This document shows positions 8,626 to 16,596 of a stretch of 64,000 nt of DNA, one piece after another. Source of the DNA: Tessaracoccus aquimaris (GTDB lineage Bacteria; Actinomycetota; Actinomycetes; Propionibacteriales; Propionibacteriaceae); NCBI RefSeq assembly GCF_001997345.1, contig NZ_CP019606.1, positions 1,240,001 to 1,304,000 on the forward strand, read 5' to 3'. The stretch's first letter is position 1; the number at the start of each line of letters is the position of its first letter. The notes under the pieces were generated by a model that was not told where the DNA came from, ran no database searches, and saw only the letters and a list, made by a program, of their open reading frames with translations. The translations under genes were made by a program, and so were the position numbers.

Positions 8626-8972
8626 AGCAGCGCAATGATTGCTGCTGCGTGGCAGGCGACGGCGAAGCAAGCGCCCACGAGCATGCCGGGCAGCCGAGAC
8701 ACGGCTCCGATCACCGCGTCAGCAATCTGGGCGAACACGGCGACTCCTAGCAGGAGCGGAAGAACCACCGAGGTCGAGGGAAGCCAGACCGCGACCCCGA
8801 CAGCCAACCCCAGGGGGATCGCACGAACGGCGTACATCGCCGGATAGAAGCGGCTCTCGGTGCGCTTCGGTGATGGCGGGGCGATGAGGCCAGGGCTGAT
8901 CAGCGCCGCGACGCCGAAGCCGGCTGAAGCAAGGGCGGCCAGCGTGTTGAGTAGGGCGATCCACCACGGCAT
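8622..8972 (-). CDS. small four-helix membrane protein, DUF4267-like
   Basis: A 116-residue hydrophobic protein with four predicted membrane helices: residues ~3-30 (IALLNTLAALASAGFGVAAL), ~44-66, ~68-92 and ~94-116. Small proteins of this shape next to MarR regulators are common in actinobacteria, but no function is assigned. Its TAG stop lies within the CTAG that the IS481-type element used as target; the duplication preserved the stop. It is divergent from the MarR gene, with a shared operator between them, so its expression is probably controlled by that regulator. Confidence 0.75.
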   Translation of the reverse strand: MPWWIALLNTLAALASAGFGVAALISPGLIAPPSPKRTESRFYPAMYAVRAIPLGLAVGVAVWLPSTSVVLPLLLGVAVFAQIADAVIGAVSRLPGMLVGACFAVACHAAAIIALL

Positions 8973-8973
8973 G

Positions 8974-9008
8974 ATCGTTCACCATCCAATCGTTCAGTAA
9001 TGAATGAT
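8974..9008. promoter_or_regulatory. probable MarR operator in a divergent promoter region
   Basis: An imperfect 20-bp palindrome, ATCGTTCAGTAATGAATGAT, spans 8989-9008 (arms match at 7 of 8 positions). An extra direct copy of the half-site ATCGTTCA is at 8974-8981. The site lies between the starts of the membrane protein gene and the MarR gene, the usual position for autoregulation by MarR dimers. Binding is inferred, not shown. Confidence 0.55.
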
Positions 9009-9029
9009 TCACACGCTACACTACTGAGT

Positions 9030-9485
9030 GTGAACGAGAGCAACCAGGAAACGATCCTCGCCGCGGCCTGCTTCCGGCTCGGCCTACTGGGAGCGAGGAT
9101 CACGCAGGAGTTCTCCGTACGCGTCGAAGAGGTCGGGATCACGCACAAGCAGGTTGGGCTGCTCGCTGTCGTCAGCGCAGGGCTCGCTCGCTCTCAGCGC
9201 GATATCGCATCGCTCCTCCACGTCGCCCCCAGCCTGGTCGTTTCGCTGGTCGATCAGCTCATCGAAGCCGGGGCCGTCACTCGCTCACGCAGCGCCACGG
9301 ATCGTCGGGTCCAGGTCATCGAACTCACCGACCGAGGCCGTGGACTGCTGGCCGCGAGCACGCGCGCGGCGGCCGACGTCGACGCCGAGTTCCGAGCCGG
9401 CCTCTCCCCAGCGGGACGGTCGGCGCTGGACGTGCTGCTGCTGGACCTCGACGCACGGCACCCCGTCACGTTCGCCGAATCGTGA
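9030..9485 (+). CDS. MarR-family transcriptional regulator
   Basis: A winged-helix repressor of about 151 residues. The N-terminal helix AAACFRLGLLGARITQEFSVRVEE serves dimerisation; the DNA-binding part runs from ITHKQVGLLAVVS through RDIASLLHVAPSLVVSLVDQLIEAGAVTR to the wing SATDRRVQVIELTDRGR. The GTG at 9030 is preferred over the in-frame ATG at 9000 because the latter lies inside the likely operator palindrome. It is divergent from a small membrane protein gene. The ligand is unknown. Confidence 0.88.
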   Translation: MNESNQETILAAACFRLGLLGARITQEFSVRVEEVGITHKQVGLLAVVSAGLARSQRDIASLLHVAPSLVVSLVDQLIEAGAVTRSRSATDRRVQVIELTDRGRGLLAASTRAAADVDAEFRAGLSPAGRSALDVLLLDLDARHPVTFAES

Positions 9486-9521
9486 AGTAGGCACGTCACC
9501 CAGCGTCGGCTTGCAGCCCAA

Positions 9522-9600
9522 TGGGCCTGTTGTTGCGCAGCAGGTAGCGCGACTGATTGTCGACCAGGGGCCGCCGGTTCGAGACCGGCCTGCCCAACCA
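9522..9600 (+). pseudogene. decayed tRNA-like sequence, anticodon position reads GTC
   Basis: The 3' half is a good tRNA: T-arm GCCGG-TTCGAGA-CCGGC, then CTGCCCA, A and an encoded CCA at 9598-9600. A D-arm-like GCGC-AGCAGGTA-GCGC lies upstream, and TGGGC at 9522 pairs with GCCCA of the acceptor. The rest is damaged: the last two acceptor pairs fail, about four extra bases lie before the D-arm, and the anticodon stem ACTGA/CCAGG has two mismatches around the loop TTGTCGA. A functional tRNA is unlikely. The minus-strand reading RPVSNRRPLVDNQSRY is the familiar artefact made by reverse-complement tRNA genes. Confidence 0.45.
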
Positions 9601-9747
9601 ACCCTCCGTCACAGTCGCCGCGGCGAGGAGGTGACGCTGCTCGGCTTGTGCACTGGCCATGAGTGGCCGCTGATGGAGCGCATCAACCAGTTGCCTTCCG
9701 CACGGCAACGCAAGGAGATGCGTAGAGTCGAGGTAGAGGTGAGAGGC

Positions 9748-10098
9748 ATGAGGATCGTCACGAAACGCATCTACGACCACCCAGCAGACGATGACGGGTA
9801 CCGGGTACTCGTCGACCGGCTCTGGCCCCGCGGGGTCAGCAAGGAGAAGGCCGACCTGGACCTGTGGGACAAGGACGTCGCACCGTCGAGCGAACTGCGG
9901 GAATGGTGGAACCACGACCCCGAGACGTACCTGGAGTTCGAGCGCCGCTACGAGGCGGAACTCGACGACTCCGGGGCCGCCATGTCGCTGCTTGACAAGG
10001 TTTCGGGTCAGGAACTCGTCACGCTTCTCTTCGCGGCGCACGATCCGGAGAACAACGCGACGGTGCTGGCCGCATACCTGACACGGCTGGACTCCTGA
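9748..10098 (+). CDS. DUF488 (YeaO-like) family protein
   Basis: A 116-residue protein with the DUF488 hallmarks: KRIYDHPADDDGYRVLVDRLWPRGVSKEKADLDLWDKDVAPS near the N-terminus (given here in parts: YRVLVDRLWPRG and the following LWDKDVAPS), then LREWWNHDPE and a central FERRYEAEL. The family is small, cytosolic and of unknown biochemical role; it often occurs singly in accessory regions. The ATG is chosen because it starts MRIVTKRIYD, the conserved N-terminus; an in-frame longer version lacks similarity. It is convergent with copA, separated by 10 bases. Confidence 0.85.
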   Translation: MRIVTKRIYDHPADDDGYRVLVDRLWPRGVSKEKADLDLWDKDVAPSSELREWWNHDPETYLEFERRYEAELDDSGAAMSLLDKVSGQELVTLLFAAHDPENNATVLAAYLTRLDS

Positions 10099-10108
10099 TC
10101 CGCCTCGC

Positions 10109-12363
10109 CTAGCTCCCGGTCACCGACCGGAAGCCGCGCAGTCGCAGGCTGTTGCCGACCACGAAGACGCTGGAGAAGGCCATCGCGGCCCCCGCCAACA
10201 TCGGGTTCAGCATCCCGAGGGCCGCAACCGGGATGGCCGCGACGTTGTAGGCGAACGCCCAGAACAGGTTCGTCTTGATGGTGCCGAGCGTCTTGCGTGA
10301 GAGCCGGATGGCGTCGACGGCGCTGCGCAGGTCGCCGCGCACCAGCGTGATGTCCGATGCCTCGATGGCGACGTCGGTCCCGGTTCCCATCGCGAGCCCG
10401 AGGTCGGCCTGCGCGAGCGCGGGGGCATCGTTGACGCCGTCGCCGACCATCGCGACGACCTGGCCCTCGGCCTGCAGTCGCTTGACGACGTCGACCTTGT
10501 CGGCCGGAAGCACCTCGGCGATCACGTCGTCGATGCCGACCTCCGCGGCGATCTGCCGCGCCACCGCCTCGTTGTCCCCGGTGAGCAGGACGGGCCTCAG
10601 CCCGAGCGCGACGAGCCCGGCGACGGCCTCGCGGCTCGTGGGCTTGACGGTGTCTGCGACCACGAGGAGCCCACGCGGGCACCCTCCCAGCCTGCGACGA
10701 CGACGGTCTTGCCCTGTCCCTCGGCCGCTGCCTTCGCCTTGGCGAGGGTGCCCGGCAGCGCGTCGGGGAACAGGGTCGCCCGACCGACGAGCACCTCAGT
10801 GCCGTCGACCGAGCCGCGTACTCCCCTGCCCTCGAGGTTCTCGAAGCCGTGGACGGCGGTCAGTACCCCCACCCGCTCCGTGGCTCCCTTGGCGATGGCC
10901 TGGGCGATGGGGTGCTCTGACGCGTCCTCGACGGCCCCCGCGCGACGCAGGAGGTCGTCGGAGTCGACGCCGTCGGCGGGGATCACGTCGACCAGCGTCA
11001 TCCGGCCCGAGGTGACGGTGCCGGTCTTGTCGAGGACGACCGTGTCGACCTTGCGGGTCGACTCCAGCACCTCCGGCCCCTTGATCAGGATGCCGAGTTG
11101 CGCGCCTCGCCCGGTGCCCACCAGCAGCGCCGTCGGGGTCGCAAGGCCGAGCGCGCATGGGCAGGCGATCACCAGCACGGCGACGGCGGCGGTGAACGCG
11201 GCGCTCGCGGGGAAGCCGGCGCCGAGCCAGGCGCCCAGCGCCGCAACGGCGACCGCGATGACGATGGGCACGAAGACCCCGGAGATCCGGTCGGCGAGGC
11301 GTTGCACCTCGGCCTTGCCCGTCTGCGCGTCCTCGACGAGCTTGGCCATCTGCGCCAACTGGGTGTCACTGCCAACCCTGGTCGCCCGGACGACGAGCCG
11401 CCCGCCGGCGTTGACGGTCGCCCCGGCGACGGCGGTGCCTTCACCGACCTCGACGGGGACCGACTCGCCGGTCAGCATCGAGGCGTCGACGGCTGAGGTG
11501 CCGGAGACGACGACGCCGTCGGTGGCGATCTTCTCGCCTGGTCTGACGATGAACTCGTCGCCGACGCTGAGGTCATCGATCGGGATCTTCACCTCGACGC
11601 CGTCGCGCAGTACCGCGACGTCCTTGGCGCCGAGTTCGAGCAGCGCACGTAGCGCTGCCCCGGCCTGTCGCTTGGACCGCTTCTCGAAGTATCGGCCCGC
11701 CAGGATGAACATGGTCACGCCCGCGGCGACCTCGAGATAGATGTTGGCCGCCCCGTCCGACGGTGCGAGCGTCAGTTCGAAGGGGTGCTTCATGCCCGGC
11801 ATGCCGGCCGTTCCGAAGAACAGCGCGTACAGCGACCAGAGGAACGCGGCCCCAGTACCCATCGAGATCAGCGTGTCCATGGTGGCGGCGCCGTGCCTCA
11901 GGTTCGCCCAGGCGGCCTTGTGGAACGGCCACGCGCCCCACACGATCACAGGGGCCGCAAGTGTCAGGGAGGCCCACTGCCAGTAGGTGAACTGGAGGGA
12001 GGGGATCATCGCCATGGCGATCACGGGCACCGAAAGGATCACGGACCCGATCAGCCGCTGTCGCAGCGACCGCAGTTCCGGATCGTCGGCGTCCTTCGCC
12101 TCGTCCGCGACGGCCTTGGGCTGCGGCAGGGCGGCGGTGTAGCCGGTCTTCTCGACCTCCGCGACGAGCAGTTCGGGGTCGTAGTCCTCGGGGACGGTGA
12201 CCTTCGCCTTCTCGGTGGCGTAGTTGACGGTCGCGGTGACGCCGTCGAGCTTGTTGAGCTTCTTCTCGATCCGGTTGGCGCACGACGCGCAGGTCATGCC
12301 GCCGATCTCGAGTTCGATCCCCTTCAGCGGGGTGTCGTATTGACGGACCTCAGCGATGCCCAC
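10109..12363 (-). CDS. copA: copper-translocating P1B-type ATPase, one frameshift as read
   Basis: Exports Cu(I) across the membrane at the cost of ATP. From the GTG at 12363 the order is: heavy-metal-associated domain with GGMTCASC (Cys 25 and 28), paired N-terminal helices, actuator TGES at ~296, the CPC ion-binding motif in IACPCALG at ~402, phosphorylation site DKTGTVTSG at ~443, the P1B-specific SEHPIAQAI, and hinge [10 protein letters not shown] at ~638. The frame breaks after [14 protein letters not shown] and resumes as [13 protein letters not shown]; adding one base to the CCC at 10670-10672 (plus strand) restores a normal sequence. Similar losses elsewhere suggest sequence error. 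The start overlaps a small upstream gene by 14 bases. Confidence 0.9.
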
Positions 12364-12529
12364 TCTCGTCCCCCTTCGGCTCAGTGGTGCCATGATCGGT
12401 GGCCGTGGGGCGGTGGTTCCAGTCGTCGACGGCGCTCCCGGGCACCAGCACACGGCCGGCCCCGAACGAGATCGCGAAGACGGCTGCCAGTGCCGCGGCA
12501 TAGAGTGCCAGCTTCGTCGGCGCCCTCAC
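12350..12529 (-). CDS. small membrane protein preceding copA
   Basis: A GTG at 12529 opens a 59-residue frame, [27 protein letters not shown] (one membrane helix, here the hydrophobic part is residues 6-27) followed by a short His-containing tail ending DESGHR. Proteins starting (M/V)RxPTKLALF are often found just before CopA in actinobacteria, usually with a longer extracytoplasmic part; this copy is short. It overlaps copA by 14 bases, so the two are probably co-translated. An even shorter frame (GTG 12582 to TGA 12526, 18 codons, with GGAG upstream) ends in a GTGA overlap with its start; whether that is a leader peptide is unknown. Confidence 0.55.
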   Translation of the reverse strand: MRAPTKLALYAAALAAVFAISFGAGRVLVPGSAVDDWNHRPTATDHGTTEPKGDESGHR

Positions 12530-12602
12530 GTGAGGCTCCCGGCGCCGCTAGCTCCGGCTGTGGCACATCTATTGCTGAACACGTCTCTTCTCTCCACCAG
12601 TG

Positions 12603-12662
12603 ATACCCCCTCAGGGTATCTCGCGTATGTTCGGATCATATACCCCAGGGGGTATGAATCAA
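12603..12662 (-). promoter_or_regulatory. copper-responsive promoter with two CsoR-like boxes
   Basis: On the minus strand TTGATT (12662-12657) and TATGAT (12640-12635) form a -35/-10 pair with a 16-base spacer. The spacer is filled by the palindrome ATACCCCAGGGGGTAT (12640-12655 on plus). A second box, ATACCCCCTCAGGGTAT, is at 12603-12619, downstream of the expected transcript start. G/C tracts between TAT ends are the form of CsoR copper-sensor operators. No csoR gene is in the window. Binding is inferred. Confidence 0.7.
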
Positions 12663-13092
12663 GAACTCGGAGGGCAGGCAAAAGGGTCGGGACGCGATAT
12701 CCGGGGGCTGATCTCGATACGGAGTTCGCCCAGGGTCGATCAGCAGGCCCGGCCCTCCCAAGTGCCACCAGCAAGCTCTGACGCAGACCACCGCCGCCCG
12801 GCTCTCGGCCGCGACTGACAGGCGAAGACAGTCGCGAACAGCGATCGGACCCCTCGACAAGCTCGGGGAACGGTGGTCCGACCCTTCGGCAGGCTCTGGG
12901 AACGCGATCGGACCCCTCGACAAGCTCGGGGAACGGTGGTTGAGTCCTCAGCAAGGTCGCGAGGATTTCGACACGGTGGCCGCCGCTCCGCGTCGACCAC
13001 CGGCTCGATCAGTAGGGACTGTCCGCGCCAGACGCCCCGGCCGGCGCCCGGTCGCAAGGCCCAACGCAACCACGCCACGAGCGAGACTTGAC

Positions 13093-13990
13093 GTGCCGGA
13101 GGTTACGGCCGTGAGCCCTCGGTCGCCCCTTCTGCGCCGCATGCCCAACCAGACCAGGCAGGAACTGGCCTCACGCCTCGACCACGCTCGACCCGAGCGG
13201 GGCGACCGGGGGGCGCGCGGCGCGGTCGCGCAACTCAGGGGCACGGCTCCCAACCACAGCGAAGACCCACAGTGACGGGCAGACGGGGACGGGACGCCGG
13301 GCGGCCTCAACCACTCGCACCGAGCCACAGGCCAGCACCCAAGGACCAGACCGGCACCAATGCCGCCCGGTTCCCGGCCGCGGCTGACCGGCGGGATTCA
13401 CGATCGGCGATCGGACCCCGCGACAAGCTCAGGGAACGGGTGATCGGACCCTTCGACGAGCTCAGAGAACGGGTGATCGGACCCTTCGACGAGCTCAGAG
13501 AACGGGTGATCGGACCCTTCGACGAGCTCAGAGAACGGGTGATCGGACCCCTCGACAAGCTCGGGGAACGGTGGTTGAGTCCTCAGGCAAGGTCGCGAGG
13601 ATTCGACACAATGGGCGCCGCTCCGCGCCACCAGCGGCTCAGCCAGCAGGCCGGTCGACAAGCTCCGGAGCGGTGGTGCAGTCCGCAGTCCTGGACACGA
13701 GGATTTCGACGCGGCTCAATCAGCAAGCCCGGCCACGCCAACAGTGGAACGCGAGGTGCCGGAGGTTACGGCCGTGAGCCTCAGTCGCCCCTACTGCGCC
13801 GCATGCCCAACCCGACCAGGCAGGAACTGGCCTCACGCCTCGACCACGCTCGACCCGAGCGGGGCGACCGGGAGGCGCGCGGCGCGGTCGCGCAACTCAG
13901 GGGCACGGCTCCCACCCACAGCAAAGACCAAGAGACGGGCAGACGGGGACGGGACACCGGGCGGCCTCAACCACTCTCACCGAGCCACAA
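13093..13990. repeat. direct duplication of ~237 bp, copies at 13093-13329 and 13756-13990
   Basis: Both copies start GTGCCGGAGGTTACGGCCGT and end near CACCGAGCCACA, and differ at roughly one base in fifteen by eye. They are 663 bases apart, with the 33-bp array between them. No coding signature is shared by the two copies. Confidence 0.85.
13408..13571. repeat. 33-bp tandem array of REP-like units, five copies
   Basis: Units begin TGATCGGACCC at 13441, 13474, 13507 and 13540, with a diverged first unit at 13408; spacing is exactly 33 bases. Each carries CCCTTCGACGAGCTCAGAG or a close variant. The period is a multiple of three, so reading frames stay open and give the artefactual peptide (F/S)ELVEGSDHP repeated. 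Confidence 0.9.
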
Positions 13991-14359
13991 CCAGCCCCCA
14001 AGAGGACCCGCACCAACGCCGCCCGGTTCCCGGCCGCGGCTGACCGGCATCAAGACGTCGGCAACAAACGACCATCGGACCGCTCGAGAGGCTCGAAGAA
14101 TGGCGATCGGACCCCTCGACAAGCTCGGGGAACGATGGCCAAGTCCCCAGCGAGGTCAAGTAGATTTCGACACGCTGGCCGACGCTCCGCGCCGCCCACC
14201 GGCTCAATCAGCGATCCAGGGAACGGTCGCCTATCCCCCAAGCAAGGTCACGTAGATTTCGACACGCTGGCCGACGCTCCGCGCCGACCACCGGTTCAGT
14301 CAGCGGACCCACGGCTACGCGCCGACCACAGGCTCAAATCAGCAGGCCCACAGGCTCGA

Positions 14360-15688
14360 CTAGAGGACCCGCAAGAGCGACAGGTACATGGCGTCAGTGC
14401 CCTGTCTGTGGGTCCAGAGTTGGACGTCCTCCCCCACCCCCACGTCCGGCACCTCCGGCAGCAGATCCGCAGCAACGAGCCTCTCCACCCCAGGCGTCGA
14501 GGCGAGCACGTCGTCGACCACCTCGGTCGTCTCGGCCCGATGCGGGGAACACGTCACGTACGCCACGACACCGCCAGGCAGCGTCGACGCGAGCGCCGTC
14601 CGCAACAGCGAACGCTGCGACTCCCCCAAGGCCCTGACGTCCTCGGGTCCTCGCCTCCACCGCGAGTCAGGTCGCCGCCGCAACGCACCCAAGCCGGAGC
14701 ACGGCACGTCGACCATCACCTTCGCGAACGAGCGACCCCACGCCGGCGCCGTACCGTCCGCGGTGATCACCTCGTAGCCGTCCGGGTACGCCGACAGCGC
14801 CTCGGCGACCAGGCGCGCCCGGTGCTCCTGCGCCTCGCTCGCCAGCAGCCACGTGCCGTCCCTCCGAGCCAGGCCAGCCAGCAGCGCGGCCTTGCCACCG
14901 GGGCCTGCGCACATGTCCAACCACGGACCCTCGGGTGCTTCGGCCCGCGCCAGGGCAAGGGCGACCAACTGCGAGCCCTCGTCCTGCACGCCAGCAAGAC
15001 CCTGACGCACCGCGGGCTGATCGGCGGGGGCTCCCGCCGCCGTGGCGCCGTACGGCGACCAACGCGTCGGCGTGGCGTCCTTCAGATCGGCGACCTCGGC
15101 GAGCCCGGGACGCACCACCAGCGTCGGTTGCGGCGAGACGTTGTTCGCGGCGAGCGCCTCGGCGATCTCCTCGACGGGCAACACGTCCGCGTACGCCTCG
15201 ACGATCCAGCGCGGATGCTGCCCGCGCACCGCGAGCGCCCCCAACGCGTCCTCGCCCTCAGCCAACTCGTCCAGCCAGGCGTCAAGCGGCTTGGCCGAGA
15301 TCTTACGCATCACCGCATTGACCAACCCCGTGACGCGCTGCCCGACCGTCGCCCGCGCCAGGTCCACCGTCGTCCCGACGGCGGCGTAGCGCTTCATGCC
15401 CATGCCGAGCACCTGGTGCGCGCCGAGCCGCAGCAGGTCGACCACCGCGGGCTGCATGGTGCCGAGCGAGCGACCGGAGGCCGCCTCGATGACCAGGTCG
15501 TAGGTGCCCATCAGCCGACAGGTGCCCGCCACCAGTTCGGTGACCAGCCCGGCGTCGCGGGTGCTGAGCCCCGCGGTCGCAAGCCGCTTCGCGAGCGCGA
15601 GGTTCGCGTACGCGTCCTCACCGGTCACCTGGCGCAGCACGTCGAAGGCGATCCGGCGCGGCACGTCGACGGTGCTCGGCCTGCTCAT
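14360..15688 (-). CDS. rsmB: 16S rRNA (cytosine-967-C5)-methyltransferase
   Basis: Methylates C967 of 16S rRNA with SAM. The 442-residue protein has the N-terminal NusB-like domain (residues ~1-150: RRIAFDVLRQVTGEDAYANLAL) and the Rossmann methyltransferase domain. The SAM loop is DMCAGPGGKAALLA at ~245, with the two catalytic cysteines in VPCSGLG (~328) and VTCSPH (~379). The start ATG overlaps the fmt stop in ATGA. It ends at 14360 against the repeat block; rpe, its usual next neighbour, is 6.7 kb away. Confidence 0.95.
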   Translation of the reverse strand: MSRPSTVDVPRRIAFDVLRQVTGEDAYANLALAKRLATAGLSTRDAGLVTELVAGTCRLMGTYDLVIEAASGRSLGTMQPAVVDLLRLGAHQVLGMGMKRYAAVGTTVDLARATVGQRVTGLVNAVMRKISAKPLDAWLDELAEGEDALGALAVRGQHPRWIVEAYADVLPVEEIAEALAANNVSPQPTLVVRPGLAEVADLKDATPTRWSPYGATAAGAPADQPAVRQGLAGVQDEGSQLVALALARAEAPEGPWLDMCAGPGGKAALLAGLARRDGTWLLASEAQEHRARLVAEALSAYPDGYEVITADGTAPAWGRSFAKVMVDVPCSGLGALRRRPDSRWRRGPEDVRALGESQRSLLRTALASTLPGGVVAYVTCSPHRAETTEVVDDVLASTPGVERLVAADLLPEVPDVGVGEDVQLWTHRQGTDAMYLSLLRVL

Positions 15689-16596
15689 GCGAGCACCTTG
15701 CCTTCCACGCCGGAGCGGGCCCAGTCGATCGCGGGCATCCGCCGCTTGCCCGGCGCCTGGACCTCGAGGAGTTCGAGCGTGCCGTCGCCGGTGCCGACGA
15801 AGACCTGCCGCTTGGTCGCGCTCAACTGCCCGGGGCCGAGCGGGAGCGGGTCGGCGACGCGGGCGCGGTAGACCTTGAACCGCTGCCCGTCGAGTTCGCA
15901 CCAGGCGCCCGGGTCGGGAGAGCAGCCCATGATCTGGTTGCGCAGCGAGGCGGCGTCCCGGCCGAGGTCGAGGCGCGCCTCCTCGACGGTGATCTTCGGG
16001 GCGACCGTGATGCCCTCGGTCGGCTGGGGCGTGGGGGCGACCCCCACGGCGATCAGGTCGACGGCGGCGACCAGTTGACGCGCCCCCGACTCGGCGAGGC
16101 TGGCGAGCAACTCCCCCGCCGTGGCGTCCGGCATCGGGAACGACTCCACCAGGTACACGTCCCCGGCGTCGAGTTCGCGCACGATGTCGAAGCAGGCCGT
16201 GCCGATCTCGGGGTCGCCCGCCATGATGGCGCGCTGCACCGGCGCGGCCCCGCGCCAGCGCGGCAGCAGCGAGAAGTGCAGGTTGACCCAGCCGTGGGTC
16301 GGGATGTCGAGCGCCGACTGCGGCAGCAGCGCCCCGTAGGCGACCACCGGGCACGCGTCGGGGGCCAGGTCGCGCAGCCGGGCCTGGAACTCTGGGTCGC
16401 GTGGGTGCGACGGCTTCAGCACCTCGATCCCCAACTCGGTCGCGCGCTGGGCGACCGGCGAGGCGGTCAGCCTGCGGCCCCTACCCGCGGGCGCGTCCGG
16501 GCGGGTGACGACGGCGACGACCTCGTGCGAGGAAGCGACCAGGGCGTCAAGGGATGCGACGGCCGCCTCGGGGGTGCCGGCGAAGACCAGTCTCAT
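15685..16596 (-). CDS. fmt: methionyl-tRNA formyltransferase
   Basis: Formylates initiator Met-tRNA using 10-formyl-tetrahydrofolate. At 303 residues it is of normal size. The N-terminal MRLVFAGTPEAAVASL is the family start; the formyl-THF site contains the LHFSLLPRWRGAAPVQRAI signature (Asn-His-Asp type site: VNLHFSLLP and, later, ELDAGD). The C-terminal OB-fold binds tRNA (QRFKVYRARVA). Its ends overlap priA and rsmB by four bases each (ATGA), so priA-fmt-rsmB are translated as a coupled set. Confidence 0.96.
   Translation of the reverse strand: MRLVFAGTPEAAVASLDALVASSHEVVAVVTRPDAPAGRGRRLTASPVAQRATELGIEVLKPSHPRDPEFQARLRDLAPDACPVVAYGALLPQSALDIPTHGWVNLHFSLLPRWRGAAPVQRAIMAGDPEIGTACFDIVRELDAGDVYLVESFPMPDATAGELLASLAESGARQLVAAVDLIAVGVAPTPQPTEGITVAPKITVEEARLDLGRDAASLRNQIMGCSPDPGAWCELDGQRFKVYRARVADPLPLGPGQLSATKRQVFVGTGDGTLELLEVQAPGKRRMPAIDWARSGVEGKVLA

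Larger units (their letters stand above)
12690..14355. repeat. 1.7-kb non-coding block of REP-like and duplicated repeats
   Basis: No gene is supported between the copA promoter and the end of rsmB. The block holds REP-like elements of the form CCCCTCGACAAGCTCGGGG (for example at 12843-12930, 13555 and 14108), a 33-bp tandem array (13408-13571), a ~237-bp direct duplication (13093 and 13756), and four copies of a second motif, GATTTCGACACG followed by GCTCCGCGCCGACCACCGG (near 12964, 13600, 14163 and 14255). Long open frames here are by-products of the repeats. Confidence 0.9.

Noticed and set aside
9254..9601. Minus-strand protein starting MVGQAGLEPAAPG
   Set aside because: This is the reverse complement of a tRNA-like 3' end, a well-known source of false proteins, and overlaps MarR.
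10008..10682. 224-codon minus ORF overlapping copA C-terminus
   Set aside because: Wrong frame of copA; its Arg/Gly-rich composition is typical of shifted frames.
13408..13571. CRISPR array
   Set aside because: Units are directly abutting with no unique spacers and no cas genes are present.
13272..14255. 327-codon plus ORF and minus ORFs with ELVEGSD-type peptides
   Set aside because: They are made by REP-like repeats (33-bp period); same peptides appear at every REP block in several frames.
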